Below are positions 1 to 9,700 of a stretch of DNA of 64,000 nucleotides, piece by piece (within the stretch, counting starts at the first letter, position 1; each line of letters starts with the position of its first letter). The stretch spans positions 1 through 64,000 of the forward strand of contig CAVGCV010000009.1 in assembly GCA_963627995.1 (NCBI GenBank), read 5' to 3'. This stretch comes from UBA3839 sp963627995. GTDB taxonomy: Bacteria > Bacteroidota > Bacteroidia > Bacteroidales > Bacteroidaceae. The notes beneath the pieces were generated by a model. The model was not told the origin of the DNA and searched no databases. It saw nothing but the letters and a program-made list of their open reading frames with translations. The translations under genes were made by a program, and so were the position numbers.

Positions 1-156
1 AGTAAAAAGTTGGGAAAAGTAGGATGAAAATCCGAGAACTCGACTTTACACCCTAGCTAAATGTTGTCGTTGAAAGTTTCTGTTATTAACGTACCGCCTG
101 CTTTATTAGGACAGGAATTGTCCATCCTGCAAAATAACAATGGAAGTACACTTTTT

Positions 157-1224
157 TTAATCTTTATAATAGTCGATGTTTTCCTTCGTAAGCAATTCAA
201 TAGACATATAATGCTTGACTTTCTGCTTGATTCGGAGAACACAAGCATTCACCATACTCCGCAAGCAATTCAGTCCTTGCTTTTGCGGATGTTGCGCTAT
301 TAAGAACTCCACGCTTCCATCCTTTATGCAAGCGACATTGGCATCAATTGCGTCGTAGCCCAACAGGGAAACGTGCGCATGGCCCGGCATTTCCTCCTTT
401 AAGAAACTTGCGATGATGTGAATGGATGAGTTGAACGACAGGCCGAAACGTATATTGGGATTGCTTTCAAAAAAATCCCGCAACCGCTCTTTCATACCTT
501 CCTTGTCATACACATAAAGATTGACATCCACAATCTGCGTTTCAGGGCTATGTTCCTTCATATAGCGACGGAAGCCGACCTCCCGATTGAGCTGCTGACG
601 GCTGGCCACCCGTCCCTCGCCCATAATCTTAAAAAGAGCTATACTCTTTGCACCTGCTGCCGCCATAAGGATAATTCTTGCAGCAAACTCTCCACTCCGA
701 ACCGAATCCTGTCCATAGAATGTGACGGGATTAAATTCCGGCCAATAAGAATCAATCAACGCATACGGAATATTCCGTTCTGTCAGTTTCTCGACAAACT
801 TCGACATGATGCTATGGTTGAAAATAGAGCCAATAATCACCGCAAAAGGCTCAGCCTCTACCAACAACTGCATTTGTTCTTCAAACGAAGCGTCATTGAA
901 CGGATCATAACGGAAAATTTTGAAGGTAATCTTAAAGTCCGAAAAACGCCGCAACCCATCGACAAGCCCCTTTTCCACGCGCGACCAATAACTATCCACC
1001 TCGTGCATCGGCAAAATAGCTGCAAAATTATAGGTCTTGTTACAGGCAAGCGCACTTGCGTAATGGTTTGGAACATAGTTGATTTCGTCAAGGACTTTCT
1101 GGACTTTCGCCAAGCTCGCTTTCGACACATTGGTACGTCCGTGAATCACACGATCGACCGTTCCGACCGAAACCCCTGCCTTCTCTGCAATATCTTTTAT
1201 TCGAATCTTCGATTGAAACTCCAT
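157..1224 (-). CDS. LacI-family transcriptional regulator, probably of the adjacent kdgK-eda operon
   Basis: A 355-residue DNA-binding regulator. Residues 10-29 (KDIAEKAGVSVGTVDRV...) form the LacI/GalR helix-turn-helix, followed by the hinge (VPNHYASALACNK) and a type 1 periplasmic-binding-protein effector domain from about residue 65 to 340. The VGTVDRV recognition helix instead of the usual VSRVLN type is common in Bacteroidota members. It is divergent from kdgK, so the likely effector is a hexuronate catabolite; that is inference from position. The ATG start at 1224 lies 17 nt inside its own promoter region. Family assignment is firm, the ligand is not. Confidence 0.9.
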   Translation of the reverse strand: MEFQSKIRIKDIAEKAGVSVGTVDRVIHGRTNVSKASLAKVQKVLDEINYVPNHYASALACNKTYNFAAILPMHEVDSYWSRVEKGLVDGLRRFSDFKITFKIFRYDPFNDASFEEQMQLLVEAEPFAVIIGSIFNHSIMSKFVEKLTERNIPYALIDSYWPEFNPVTFYGQDSVRSGEFAARIILMAAAGAKSIALFKIMGEGRVASRQQLNREVGFRRYMKEHSPETQIVDVNLYVYDKEGMKERLRDFFESNPNIRFGLSFNSSIHIIASFLKEEMPGHAHVSLLGYDAIDANVACIKDGSVEFLIAQHPQKQGLNCLRSMVNACVLRIKQKVKHYMSIELLTKENIDYYKD

Positions 1225-1240
1225 ACCCTTGATTTTGCCA

Positions 1241-1274
1241 CAAAGTTACCTTTTTTTTTATTCCTAAATACAAA
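1241..1274 (-). promoter_or_regulatory. Promoter of the LacI-type regulator gene
   Basis: Read on the minus strand, TAACTTTG (plus 1241-1248) matches the Bacteroidota -7 consensus TAnnTTTG, with TTTG (plus 1271-1274) as a -33 element 22 nt away. It lies directly upstream of the start at 1224. Confidence 0.55.
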
Positions 1275-1294
1275 TTCACCACTTTTTTTGCGGA

Positions 1295-1323
1295 AACGAG
1301 ACAAAAAGGCAAAGCGTCTCGTT
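1295..1323. promoter_or_regulatory. Candidate operator: 8-bp inverted repeat in the kdg promoter
   Basis: AACGAGAC (1295-1302) and GTCTCGTT (1316-1323) are perfect inverted copies separated by 13 nt. The pair sits just upstream of the kdgK -7 element (1333), where the -33 region should be, between the regulator and its presumed target. No -33 TTTG is present at the right spacing for kdgK, which fits a regulated promoter. Confidence 0.45.
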
Positions 1324-1332
1324 AAAAACTTA

Positions 1333-1340
1333 TATATTTG
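1333..1340 (+). promoter_or_regulatory. -7 element of the kdgK-eda promoter
   Basis: TATATTTG is a full match to TAnnTTTG, 53 nt before the kdgK start. No well-spaced TTTG -33 is seen. Confidence 0.5.
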
Positions 1341-1393
1341 CGCGTTATAATATTTCAACATCAATTCAGGAAAACAAACCCACCTATAGATTT

Positions 1394-2416
1394 ATGGCAA
1401 AAATCATCACAATGGGCGAGATTATGCTTCGCCTTTCGCCCGAAGGAAATTATCGGTTTATTCAAACGGACAAGTTCAACATTATCCCCGGGGGCGGCGA
1501 AGCCAATGTGGCCATCAGCTGTGCGAATTTCGGACACAGCAGTTACTTCATTTCAAAACTTCCCAAACATGAAATCGGACAAATCGCCGTGAATGCCCTG
1601 CGCAGGTATGGTGTGAACACCGACTACATTGCGCGTGGCGGCAACCGTATCGGACTCTACTATGCCGAGACTGGCGCATCCATGCGTCCCTCCAAAGTCA
1701 TCTACGACCGCGCTAATTCGGCTATTGCCGAGGCAACGCCCGACGATTTCGACTTCGACACAATTTTCGAAGGCACCGATTGGTTCCACTGGTCGGGCAT
1801 CACGCCCGCCATCAGCGACACAAGTGCCGAATGCCTCCGCTTAGCCTGCATTGCCGCCAAAAAACACGGCGTGACAATCAGTTGCGACCTTAATTTCCGA
1901 AAGAAGCTCTGGTCTTCCGAAAAAGCCATCAGCATCATGCGCCCCCTTATGCAGTATGTAGACGTCTGCATCGGAAACGAAGAAGACGCAGAACTCTGCC
2001 TTGGCTTCAAGCCCGATGCCGACGTAGAAGGAGGAAAGACCGATGCCGCCGGCTACGAGGGGATTTTCCGCCAAATGGCCAAAGAGTTCGGGTTCAAATA
2101 CGTTGTCTCCACCCTCCGGGAAAGCTATTCAGCCACCTACAATGGCTGGAAAGCACTTATCTACGACGGAAAGGAATTTTATCAGTCAAAGCACTACGAC
2201 ATCAATCCCATCATCGACCGCGTAGGCGGCGGCGACTCTTTCTCTGGAGGCCTCATCCACGGACTTCTGACCAAAGCCTCTCAGGGCGAAGCGTTGGAAT
2301 TTGCAGTGGCGGCATCTGCCTTGAAGCACACCATTCCCGGTGACTTCAACCACGTCAGCATCGAGGAGGTGGAAGCCCTTGCCAAAGGCAACGCCAGTGG
2401 ACGCGTGCAACGCTGA
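1394..2416 (+). CDS. kdgK: 2-keto-3-deoxygluconate kinase (PfkB family)
   Basis: A 340-residue PfkB-family sugar kinase that would phosphorylate 2-keto-3-deoxygluconate to KDPG in the cytoplasm. The N-terminal GGGEANVA motif (residues 33-40) and the C-terminal catalytic/anion-hole motif DRVGGGDSFSGG (from residue 275) are clear; the DRVGGGDSF form is typical of KdgK rather than fructokinase. The gene is followed 44 nt later by eda, which splits KDPG, so substrate assignment rests on both motif and context. Start ATG at 1394 is preceded by the promoter at 1333. Substrate specificity among PfkB kinases is the only uncertainty. Confidence 0.9.
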   Translation: MAKIITMGEIMLRLSPEGNYRFIQTDKFNIIPGGGEANVAISCANFGHSSYFISKLPKHEIGQIAVNALRRYGVNTDYIARGGNRIGLYYAETGASMRPSKVIYDRANSAIAEATPDDFDFDTIFEGTDWFHWSGITPAISDTSAECLRLACIAAKKHGVTISCDLNFRKKLWSSEKAISIMRPLMQYVDVCIGNEEDAELCLGFKPDADVEGGKTDAAGYEGIFRQMAKEFGFKYVVSTLRESYSATYNGWKALIYDGKEFYQSKHYDINPIIDRVGGGDSFSGGLIHGLLTKASQGEALEFAVAASALKHTIPGDFNHVSIEEVEALAKGNASGRVQR

Positions 2417-2460
2417 TTGCCCCTCACATTAGGATTACTCATTAAACGTAGATTAACATA

Positions 2461-3135
2461 GTGGCAAAATTCGACAAGCTTGCCGTCATGGCAAAAATCG
2501 GAGAGACGGGCATGGTGCCGGTCTTCTACCATAAGGATGCAGAAATTGCAAAGAAAGTCATCAAAGCCTGCTACGACGGAGGCGTTCGGGCTTTTGAATT
2601 TACTAATCGCGGCGACTTCGCCCATGAGGTGTTCGCCGAGTGTGTGAAATATGCCGCCAAGGAATGCCCGCAACTGGCATTGGGCGTGGGCTCTGTGGTC
2701 GATGCGCCAACGGCCGCCCTGTACATCCAGTTGGGAGCTTGTTTTGTGGTCGGTCCACTTTTCAATCCAGAGATTGCCCCCGTCTGCAACCGCCGCCTCA
2801 TCCCCTACTGTCCGGGATGCGGCAGTGTCAGCGAGGTCGGGAAGGCACAGGAGTTGGGATGCGACCTCACAAAAGTGTTCCCGGGCGATGTCTATGGGCC
2901 AGCATTTGTCAAAGGTCTCAAAGCTCCGATGCCTTGGTCGAAAATCATGGTTACGGGTGGAGTTGCCCCCACGCAGGAGAACCTCTCCGCCTGGATCAAG
3001 GCCGGTGTCTATTGTGTAGGGATGGGCTCGAAGCTGTTCCCAAAAGACAAAGTAGCTGCCGAAGACTGGCAGTACGTCACCGGTATGTGCCGCGAGGCGC
3101 TGGGCTACATTGCCCAGGCACGTGCGGCAAAGTGA
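2461..3135 (+). CDS. eda: KDPG/KHG aldolase
   Basis: A 224-residue class I aldolase that cleaves 2-keto-3-deoxy-6-phosphogluconate to pyruvate and glyceraldehyde 3-phosphate. The Schiff-base lysine is visible as Lys138 in LTKVFPGD, and the general acid/base region as FEFTNRGD near residues 40-48; the phosphate loop TGGV follows at about 162-165. The start codon is GTG at 2461, chosen because no upstream ATG is in frame and the protein then aligns from its expected N-terminus (AKFDKLAVMAKI). It is co-transcribed with kdgK and ends before a strong terminator at 3211. Confidence 0.92.
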   Translation: MAKFDKLAVMAKIGETGMVPVFYHKDAEIAKKVIKACYDGGVRAFEFTNRGDFAHEVFAECVKYAAKECPQLALGVGSVVDAPTAALYIQLGACFVVGPLFNPEIAPVCNRRLIPYCPGCGSVSEVGKAQELGCDLTKVFPGDVYGPAFVKGLKAPMPWSKIMVTGGVAPTQENLSAWIKAGVYCVGMGSKLFPKDKVAAEDWQYVTGMCREALGYIAQARAAK

Positions 3136-3210
3136 AATCCGGCTACTGACAACATTCTCACGTGCAGGGAGGACACGTCACGACGCGTCCCCACTTTCCA
3201 AAACGGACAG

Positions 3211-3255
3211 AAAGACTTGCAGCTTAGGCGTTTTCCTAAGTTGCAAGTCTTTTTT
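3211..3255 (+). terminator. Rho-independent terminator of kdgK-eda
   Basis: AAAGACTTGCAGCTTAGG (3211-3228) pairs with 3235-3252 over 18 positions including one G.U, with a 6-nt loop and a T-run to 3255. It lies between convergent eda and the ADP-ribosylglycohydrolase gene. Confidence 0.85.
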
Positions 3256-3270
3256 ATGGATTTCAGCTGT

Positions 3271-4608
3271 TCACGAATATCGCTGTTCTGTCATTTCCCA
3301 GACCCTCTGATATTCCCTCCATGCCGCCGCGGCATCGCCGCCGAGCTCGGCAGTCAGCAGATAGTAGAACAGCGCCAGGCTCGTGTCGTCGCTGTTCACG
3401 CCAAGATTGCATAAAGAGCGGTTGATGCGCAGGCGGTCGAAAGCGAATCCGTTCGCTGTCGGAAAGTAATGGGCTTCAAAAGCACAAGAGCCCTCCCAGC
3501 AGCGGAAGTAGCGCAGGTGCTCGTCGTCGCAATACATGAACCAATGATCGTCCATCGATGCGGGATAGTGTCCCTTCCGCAGCTCATCCATCGCCAAAGC
3601 CGGGATTTCAAAATCCAGCGCGACGACCGAGACCGCGTTGTCGCCGTCGGGCATGGGCAACGTTTTCCAGCTGTCCTTGGTCGTAGGCTCGGTTTTGGGA
3701 GGCATTCCGTCCTCACCACGCCTGACCTTGCTCATGTCTCCAAGTCCGAGCTGCCAGTACATGGCCGCTTGCATCTCCTCTTTGCCCAGTGTCTTCGAGT
3801 GCCGTTGCTCGTTGGTTTTCAACCGCTTGCGGAAATCGAGGAGCACACGCCTCATCTCTTCGGGCAGATATGTCAAAGCCTTCTGCTCCATCCATTCGGG
3901 GATGCCCCAAATGACCTCGGCAATGCTCCCGACGATGGCGCCCAGCGTGTCGGCATCGGCTCCAAGGCTCACGGCTTTTCTGACGGCATCCTCGAAACTA
4001 TGGCTTTCGCCGACAATCCAGAGTGCAACAGGCACGGTGCCTTGGCAAGTCTCGTCGAACTTGTTCTGCACATCCTCCTTGCGCAGATTGATGTCATAGC
4101 CCGAAAATTCGAGTGCCCGCTGCAACGCCTTCACAATCTCGTCCTTTCCGACACGCGCACCGCCGTCGGCGCGCAACGTGCGGCAGTCGTACATGGCGAG
4201 CGCAACAGTCTGCGCCCCTTTCTTTCCTTCGGGATGGTTGTGCGTGCACACCGCTGTGGCAGTCGCCGCCACCAGCACGGTTTTCACATCGTTGTAAAAC
4301 CACGCCACGGGGCTCACTCTCATCGCCGCGCCGTTGCCGAAAGAGCCATACGGATGCGGATGGTCGCTCCTGACCCACTGGGCGAAGCTGGCGCCGTAGC
4401 CGCCCATGGGATGCGGATAGCGGCGGCACCAGTCGTGGATGCACTCCCCGAAGTCGCGGTCGCGCAGCAAAGCGTCCGCCACTGCAACGGTGCAGACGGT
4501 GTCGTCCGTAAAACTGTTTCTGTCAGAGAAAAACTCAAAATTGTAGTCGTTCGTAGGGTCGAACTCCCAACGGCTGCCCACGATGTCGCCGATAATTGCT
4601 CCCAGCAT
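3271..4608 (-). CDS. ADP-ribosylglycohydrolase (DraG-like) with an extra C-terminal domain
   Basis: A 445-residue protein. The first ~250 residues are an ADP-ribosyl-(dinitrogen reductase) hydrolase fold: GAIIGDIVGSRWEF at the N-terminus, metal-binding TDDT at 34-37 and GADADTLGA at 216-224. Such enzymes remove ADP-ribose from proteins or small molecules using Mg2+. Residues ~265-445 form a second region I do not recognise, rich in W, F and Y, which is unusual since DraG-type enzymes usually end near 300 residues. It lies 35 nt downstream of a Nudix gene on the same strand, suggesting an ADP-ribose turnover operon. The true substrate is unknown. Confidence 0.85.
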   Translation of the reverse strand: MLGAIIGDIVGSRWEFDPTNDYNFEFFSDRNSFTDDTVCTVAVADALLRDRDFGECIHDWCRRYPHPMGGYGASFAQWVRSDHPHPYGSFGNGAAMRVSPVAWFYNDVKTVLVAATATAVCTHNHPEGKKGAQTVALAMYDCRTLRADGGARVGKDEIVKALQRALEFSGYDINLRKEDVQNKFDETCQGTVPVALWIVGESHSFEDAVRKAVSLGADADTLGAIVGSIAEVIWGIPEWMEQKALTYLPEEMRRVLLDFRKRLKTNEQRHSKTLGKEEMQAAMYWQLGLGDMSKVRRGEDGMPPKTEPTTKDSWKTLPMPDGDNAVSVVALDFEIPALAMDELRKGHYPASMDDHWFMYCDDEHLRYFRCWEGSCAFEAHYFPTANGFAFDRLRINRSLCNLGVNSDDTSLALFYYLLTAELGGDAAAAWREYQRVWEMTEQRYS

Positions 4609-4643
4609 AAAATCCGGTGTGTTTATAATGTGTTGGTTTCGTT

Positions 4644-5336
4644 TCAGAATTCCAGTCGGAAACCTTTCTGTTTCAACTCATTGTACTTCTCCAAATTAAA
4701 ACTGTAAAGTCGGGCTTCGCGTCTCGGTGTCCTCCAAACCGTCTCGCCCAAATCTGCAATCATGTCGAAATGGAGCATCTTCTTGGCAAAGTTCCGGCGG
4801 TCGAAGCGTATGCCGAGAATCGCCTCATAGAGCAACTGCAACTCCTTCAGCGTGAACTTCTCTGGCAGCAGCTCGAAGCCTATGGGCTGAAAGTGAATAC
4901 GCTCTCGCAGCCGTTGCATCGCCACGCGCAGGATGTGGTCGTGGTCGAAGGCCAGCGGTGGAATCTCGTCCATCGCAAACCACTGCGCCGAGGCTGCATC
5001 GTCGCCGCCCCTCACTTCCCGAATCTTCACCAAGGCGTAGTAAGCAATGGTAATGACACGCTCACGAGGATCGCGCTGAAGAGCGGAAAACGTATGGAAC
5101 TGCTCGATGTAGGCATCCGCCAAGCCCGTTTCTTCCATCAGTTCGCGGCGTGCCCCCTCCTCGGCCGTCTCGTCCATGTCCAGGAAACCGCCAGGAAACG
5201 CCCAACATCCCTTGCAAGGCTCATTCCCCCGCTCTATCAGGAGAACCTTCAGCTTCGTGCCATCGAATCCGAAAACCACGCAGTCTGTCGTCACCGCCGG
5301 GTGCGGATACTTGTAGCAATAGTTCTTGTCGCCCAT
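4644..5336 (-). CDS. Nudix hydrolase with C-terminal winged-helix (NrtR-like)
   Basis: A 230-residue protein with an intact Nudix box at residues 50-72 (G..FLDMDE, then RELMEETGL), so catalysis on a nucleoside diphosphate derivative is expected. The C-terminal ~80 residues (KFTLKELQLLYEAIL, then RRNFAKKML) match the winged-helix tail of NrtR-type proteins. In Bacteroidota that architecture is known both for ADP-ribose pyrophosphatases and for sugar regulators of the AraR/XylR type; the preserved Nudix box and the neighbouring ADP-ribosylglycohydrolase favour an ADP-ribose role, while xylBA 20 kb away keeps a regulatory role open. First gene of a two-gene operon. Confidence 0.85.
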   Translation of the reverse strand: MGDKNYCYKYPHPAVTTDCVVFGFDGTKLKVLLIERGNEPCKGCWAFPGGFLDMDETAEEGARRELMEETGLADAYIEQFHTFSALQRDPRERVITIAYYALVKIREVRGGDDAASAQWFAMDEIPPLAFDHDHILRVAMQRLRERIHFQPIGFELLPEKFTLKELQLLYEAILGIRFDRRNFAKKMLHFDMIADLGETVWRTPRREARLYSFNLEKYNELKQKGFRLEF

Positions 5337-5362
5337 TCCTTCTTTGCGTTATTTTTACACGG

Positions 5363-5394
5363 CAAAGATAATCCTTTCACCCCATTCGCACAAA
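5363..5394 (-). promoter_or_regulatory. Promoter of the Nudix/ADP-ribosylglycohydrolase operon
   Basis: Minus-strand TATCTTTG (plus 5363-5370) and TTTG (plus 5391-5394) are 20 nt apart, a full match to the Bacteroidota -7/-33 pair. It sits 27 nt upstream of the Nudix start. The remaining 5395-5596 stretch of this intergenic region shows nothing I can name. Confidence 0.75.
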
Positions 5395-5596
5395 TCATTC
5401 GACGTAAAACATACGCAAGCAAAGCGAGCCCACCTCTCGCCCAATGCCTCCACAGCCCCTGTCAGCCCCTCCTTTCCAACGTAGCCATGAAAGAGCTGCC
5501 ACACGCCCGCAAAAGAAAGTGGAAAAGGCAAATCCCACCATTTTCGCCGCCCTACAAAAATATTTTCAGCGCGGCAGAAAGAAATCGAGCGCATTC

Positions 5597-5628
5597 TTTG
5601 CGGATATTTACAAATTACTTTAACTTTC
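5597..5628 (+). promoter_or_regulatory. Rubrerythrin promoter
   Basis: TTTG (5597-5600), 20 nt, then TAACTTTC (5621-5628), which is one mismatch from TAnnTTTG. The gene starts 45 nt downstream. Confidence 0.65.
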
Positions 5629-5672
5629 GCCACAGAACCATTACTTATTCCACACTCTAATTCAACAAGACC

Positions 5673-6215
5673 ATGAACATGAAAGATTTGAAAGGAACGA
5701 AAACGGAAGCCAACCTGTGGGCAGCATTCGCCGGCGAATCGCAAGCGCGCAACAAGTACACCTACTACGCCTCGAAAGCCAAGAAAGAAGGCTACGAGCA
5801 AATCGCAGAACTGTTCCAAGAGACTGCCGACCAGGAGAAAGAACATGCAAAAATCTGGTTTAAGCTCATCCACGGCATCGGCTCTACGCTCGACAACTTG
5901 AAAGACGGAGCACAAGGCGAGAACGACGAATGGACAGGCATGTACCCGACTATGGCAAAAGAAGCCCGCGAGGAAGGATTCGACGAGATTGCCGCCCTCT
6001 TCGAGGGCGTGGCCGCCATCGAAAAGACCCATGAGGAGAAATACCTGAAACTCATCGGCAACATCGAGCAGAAGATTGTGTTCAGCCGCGATGGCGACTG
6101 CATCTGGCAATGCCGCAACTGCGGCCACATCCACATCGGAAAGGACGCGCCCGAGGTATGCCCGGTCTGCGACCACCCGAAAGCCCATTTCGAGTTGAAA
6201 AAGACAAACTATTGA
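5673..6215 (+). CDS. rbr: Rubrerythrin
   Basis: A 180-residue cytoplasmic peroxide-reducing protein of anaerobes. The N-terminal ferritin-like di-iron domain shows the glutamate motifs AGESQARN, DQEKEH and AAIEKTHEEKY; the C-terminal rubredoxin domain shows CRNCG (near residue 148) and CPVC (near residue 163) for an Fe(Cys)4 site. Length is slightly below the common 191 but both domains are complete. A second ATG lies two codons downstream (MNMKDLKG), so the start could be 5679. Monocistronic, with its own promoter. Confidence 0.95.
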   Translation: MNMKDLKGTKTEANLWAAFAGESQARNKYTYYASKAKKEGYEQIAELFQETADQEKEHAKIWFKLIHGIGSTLDNLKDGAQGENDEWTGMYPTMAKEAREEGFDEIAALFEGVAAIEKTHEEKYLKLIGNIEQKIVFSRDGDCIWQCRNCGHIHIGKDAPEVCPVCDHPKAHFELKKTNY

Positions 6216-6339
6216 TGCCCAATGGATCAGAAAATCCATCAGGCAACATGGCAAGAAGATTGACGGACGCACGACTTGACTGGAATGCGCGGCTGATGCG
6301 GCATTACATTTAACAGACTATCGCATGTAAATACCGCGC

Positions 6340-6452
6340 AAAAAACGTCCGCAGAGTTTTTTCAAGCGCTCCGCAGAGAAAAAGAATTTCGTCCGCAGAC
6401 GAAAATTATTTTCTCTGCGGACGTTTTTTTAGTCCGTCCGCAGTGTTTTTTC
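6340..6452 (+). repeat. TCCGCAGA dispersed element, copy A
   Basis: About 113 bp between rubrerythrin and gltB. It contains five GTCCGCAGA/CTCCGCAGA-type cores in the order forward, forward, forward, reverse, forward; the third and fourth (6392-6420) form a hairpin, GTCCGCAGACGAAAA against TTTTCTCTGCGGAC. It ends CCGCAGTGTTTTTT, as other copies do. Bases 6453-6697 up to the gltB promoter show no gene I can support. Confidence 0.85.
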
Positions 6453-6697
6453 GAGTTGCCAAAGACAACTGATTGCCAGCTGTTTGCAAAACATCTTGTC
6501 GCTGAATGCGCAAAAAAGCAACGGAAATGGAATTGGGAATCGAAGTCCATCGGAATCCCCACGCCACACGTTGCGGACACGGCAGAGGCACAGTACGACA
6601 TTCTTGCCGCATTTTTGTCTGCAAATTGTACTCCTGACAGGCGAAAGTCGAGCACCAGAGCATTACATTGCAAACAAAATGAAATATTTTTTCAGAT

Positions 6698-6732
6698 TTT
6701 GCTTTCAAAAAGAATAATAATACGTAAATTTG
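6698..6732 (+). promoter_or_regulatory. gltBD promoter
   Basis: TTTG (6698-6701) and TAAATTTG (6725-6732), 23 nt apart. The -7 element overlaps the TTG at 6730 that opens the longest frame, which argues that translation starts downstream at ATG 6793. Confidence 0.6.
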
Positions 6733-6792
6733 CAATCGAAAAGTAATCGACACGAGACTTTTGCGGAAAAAAGTCCGAACACAACAAAAGAT

Positions 6793-9700
6793 ATGGTAAA
6801 AAGAAATCTCGGATTGTACAGCCGCGCGAACGAGCATGACGCGTGCGGCGTGGGCATGGTGGTGAACATCCATGGCAACAAGAGTCACGAGCTGGTGGAC
6901 AACGCCCTGAAAGTGCTGGAGAACATGCAGCACCGTGGCGCGGAAGGAGCCGACAAGAAGACGGGAGACGGCGCGGGCATCCTGCTGCAAATCCCCCACG
7001 AGTTCATTCTGCTGCAAGGCATTCCCGTCCCCGAAAAAGGCAAATATGGAACGGGGCTCGTGTTCCTGCCGAAAAGCGCGAAAGAACAGGCGGACATTCT
7101 CTCCGTCATGATTGAGGAGATTGAGCGCGAGGGGCTGACACTCATGCACCTGCGCAACGTGCCGACAAACGCTGACTGCCTTGGCGATGCCGCACGCAAT
7201 GCGGAGCCCGACATCAAGCAGGTGTTCGTCACGGGAGTTGCCGACGAGGAAGTCGTAAACTTCGAGCGCACACTGTATAAAATAAGGAAGCGTATCGAGC
7301 GCAGAATCACAGACGAAGACTTTTACTTCTGCTCTCTCTCGTCAAAGAACATCATCTACAAGGGAATGCTGTCGAGCAAGCAGCTGCGGCAGTACTTCCC
7401 CGACTTGTCAGCCCCCTATTTCACGAGCGGACTGGCTCTGGTGCACTCCCGGTTCTCGACCAACACGTTCCCCATGTGGAAACTGGCGCAGCCGTTCCGA
7501 CTGCTATGCCACAACGGCGAGATCAACACGGTGCGCGGCAACCGCGGCTGGATGAAGGCGCGCGAGAGCGTGTTGTCGTCGCCAGCCCTTGGCGACATCA
7601 AGGACATTCGCCCGATTGTGCAGGACGGGATGTCGGACTCGGCGAGCCTGGACAACGTGTTCGAGTTTCTCGTCATGTCGGGACTTTCGCTGCCGCAGGC
7701 CATGGCCATCCTCGTGCCAGAGTCGTTCAACGACAAGAACCCCATCTCGGAGGACTTGAAAGCGTTCTACGAGTATTACTCGATACTGATGGAGCCATGG
7801 GACGGCCCGGCCGCGCTCATGTTCAGCGACGGACGCTTCGCAGGAGGCATGCTCGACAGAAACGGGCTTCGCCCGGCGCGCTACACCATCACGAAGAACG
7901 GCATGATGGTTGTGGCGTCGGAAGTGGGCGTGATGGACTTCGACCCGGGAGAAATCGTGCAGAAAGGACGCCTGCAGCCAGGTAAGATTATCCTCATCGA
8001 CACGCAAGAGGGACAAATCTACTATGACGGCGAAATCAAAGCGAAGTTGGCCGGTGAGCACCCCTACCGCCAATGGCTGTCGACAAACCGCATCCAACTG
8101 GAAAAGTTGAAGAGCGGGCGAAAAGTTGAAAATTCGGTGACGAATTACAACCGGAAACTTCTCAACTTCGGATTTGCCCAGGAGGACATCGACCGCACCG
8201 TCGTCCCGATGTGCACGACAGGTTCCGAGCCCGTTGCGGCGATGGGCAACGACACGCCGCTGGCCGTGATTTCGGACCGTCCGCAGGTGTTCTTCAACTA
8301 TTTCCGCCAGCAGTTCGCGCAGGTGACCAACCCCGCCATCGACCCGATACGCGAGGAACTCGTGATGTCGTTGACGGAATACATCGGCGCCGTCGGCACG
8401 AACATCCTCACGCCCGACGAGTCGAACTGCAAGATGGTTCGCCTTCCGCACCCGATACTGACAAACGCCCAGCTCGACATCCTGTGCAACATCCGCTACA
8501 AAGGGTTCAAAACGGTGAAGCTCCCGATGCTGTTTGAATGCAACAAGGGCGAGAGCGGGCTGCGTGCCGCCATCGACGAACTTTGCAAGAAAGCGGAGGC
8601 CAGCGTGGACGAGGGCGTGAACTACATCATTCTGTCAGACCGCGACATCGACGAGGCGCACGCGGCCATCCCGTCGCTCCTCGCCGTCAGCGCCGTACAC
8701 CACTACCTCATCGAGGTGGGCAAACGGGTGCAGACAGCCCTCATCGTGGAGAGCGGGGAAATACGCGAGGTGATGCACGCCGCATTGCTGCTGGGCTACG
8801 GCGCAAGCGCGCTCTGCCCCTACATGACGTTTGCCGTGCTGGACGACTTGGTGAAGCACCATAAGATTCAAGAAGAATACGCCACGGCGGAAAAGAACTA
8901 CATCAAGGCCGTCTGCAAGGGTCTGTTCAAAATCATGTCAAAGATGGGCATCTCGACCATCCGATCCTACCGGGGCGCACAGATATTCGAGAGCATCGGA
9001 CTGAGCGAGGGGCTGCTGAAACGCTATTTCGGCACGGAAATCTCCACGATTGGCGGCGTCGGGCTGCGCGACATCGCAAAGGATGCCGTGCGCCTGCACG
9101 ACGAGGCGTTCAAGCCCGAGGAAATCAACGAGTTCCTGCCCAACACGGGGCTGTTCAGCTACCGCCGCGACGGCATCCAGCACGCCTGGAATCCCGAGAC
9201 CATCGCCAACCTGCAAATCGCCACACGCCTCGGCAGCTACAAGAAGTTCAAGGAATGGGCGAAATTAGTGGACGAGAAAGAGAAGCCCATATTCATCCGC
9301 GACTACTTCTGTTGGAAAAAGGCACAGAAGCCACTGCCCATCGAGGAGGTCGAGCCTGTGGAAAGCATCGTGAAACACTTTGTGACGGGAGCCATGTCGT
9401 TTGGCGCACTATCCATCGAGGCACACGAGGCGCTGGCCTTGGCCATGAACAAAATTGGCGCGCGGAGCAACACGGGCGAAGGAGGCGAGGACAACGCACG
9501 CTACCACTCTTCGGTGGACGGAGTGAGCCTGTCGTCAAAAACGAAGCAGATTGCATCGGGCCGTTTCGGCGTGACGGCGGAATACTTGGTCAACGCGGAG
9601 GAAATACAAATCAAGGTGGCCCAGGGCGCGAAGCCCGGAGAAGGCGGACAGTTGCCGGGCTTCAAAGTCAACAGAATCATTGCGAAAACACGCAACGCCA

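Noticed and set aside
3469..4707. 412-codon plus-strand frame opposite the ADP-ribosylglycohydrolase gene
   Set aside because: Shadow of a gene with clear metal-binding motifs; composition is His/Arg-rich.
6730..6792. TTG start for GltB at 6730
   Set aside because: It lies inside the -7 promoter element and would give an overlong propeptide before the catalytic cysteine.
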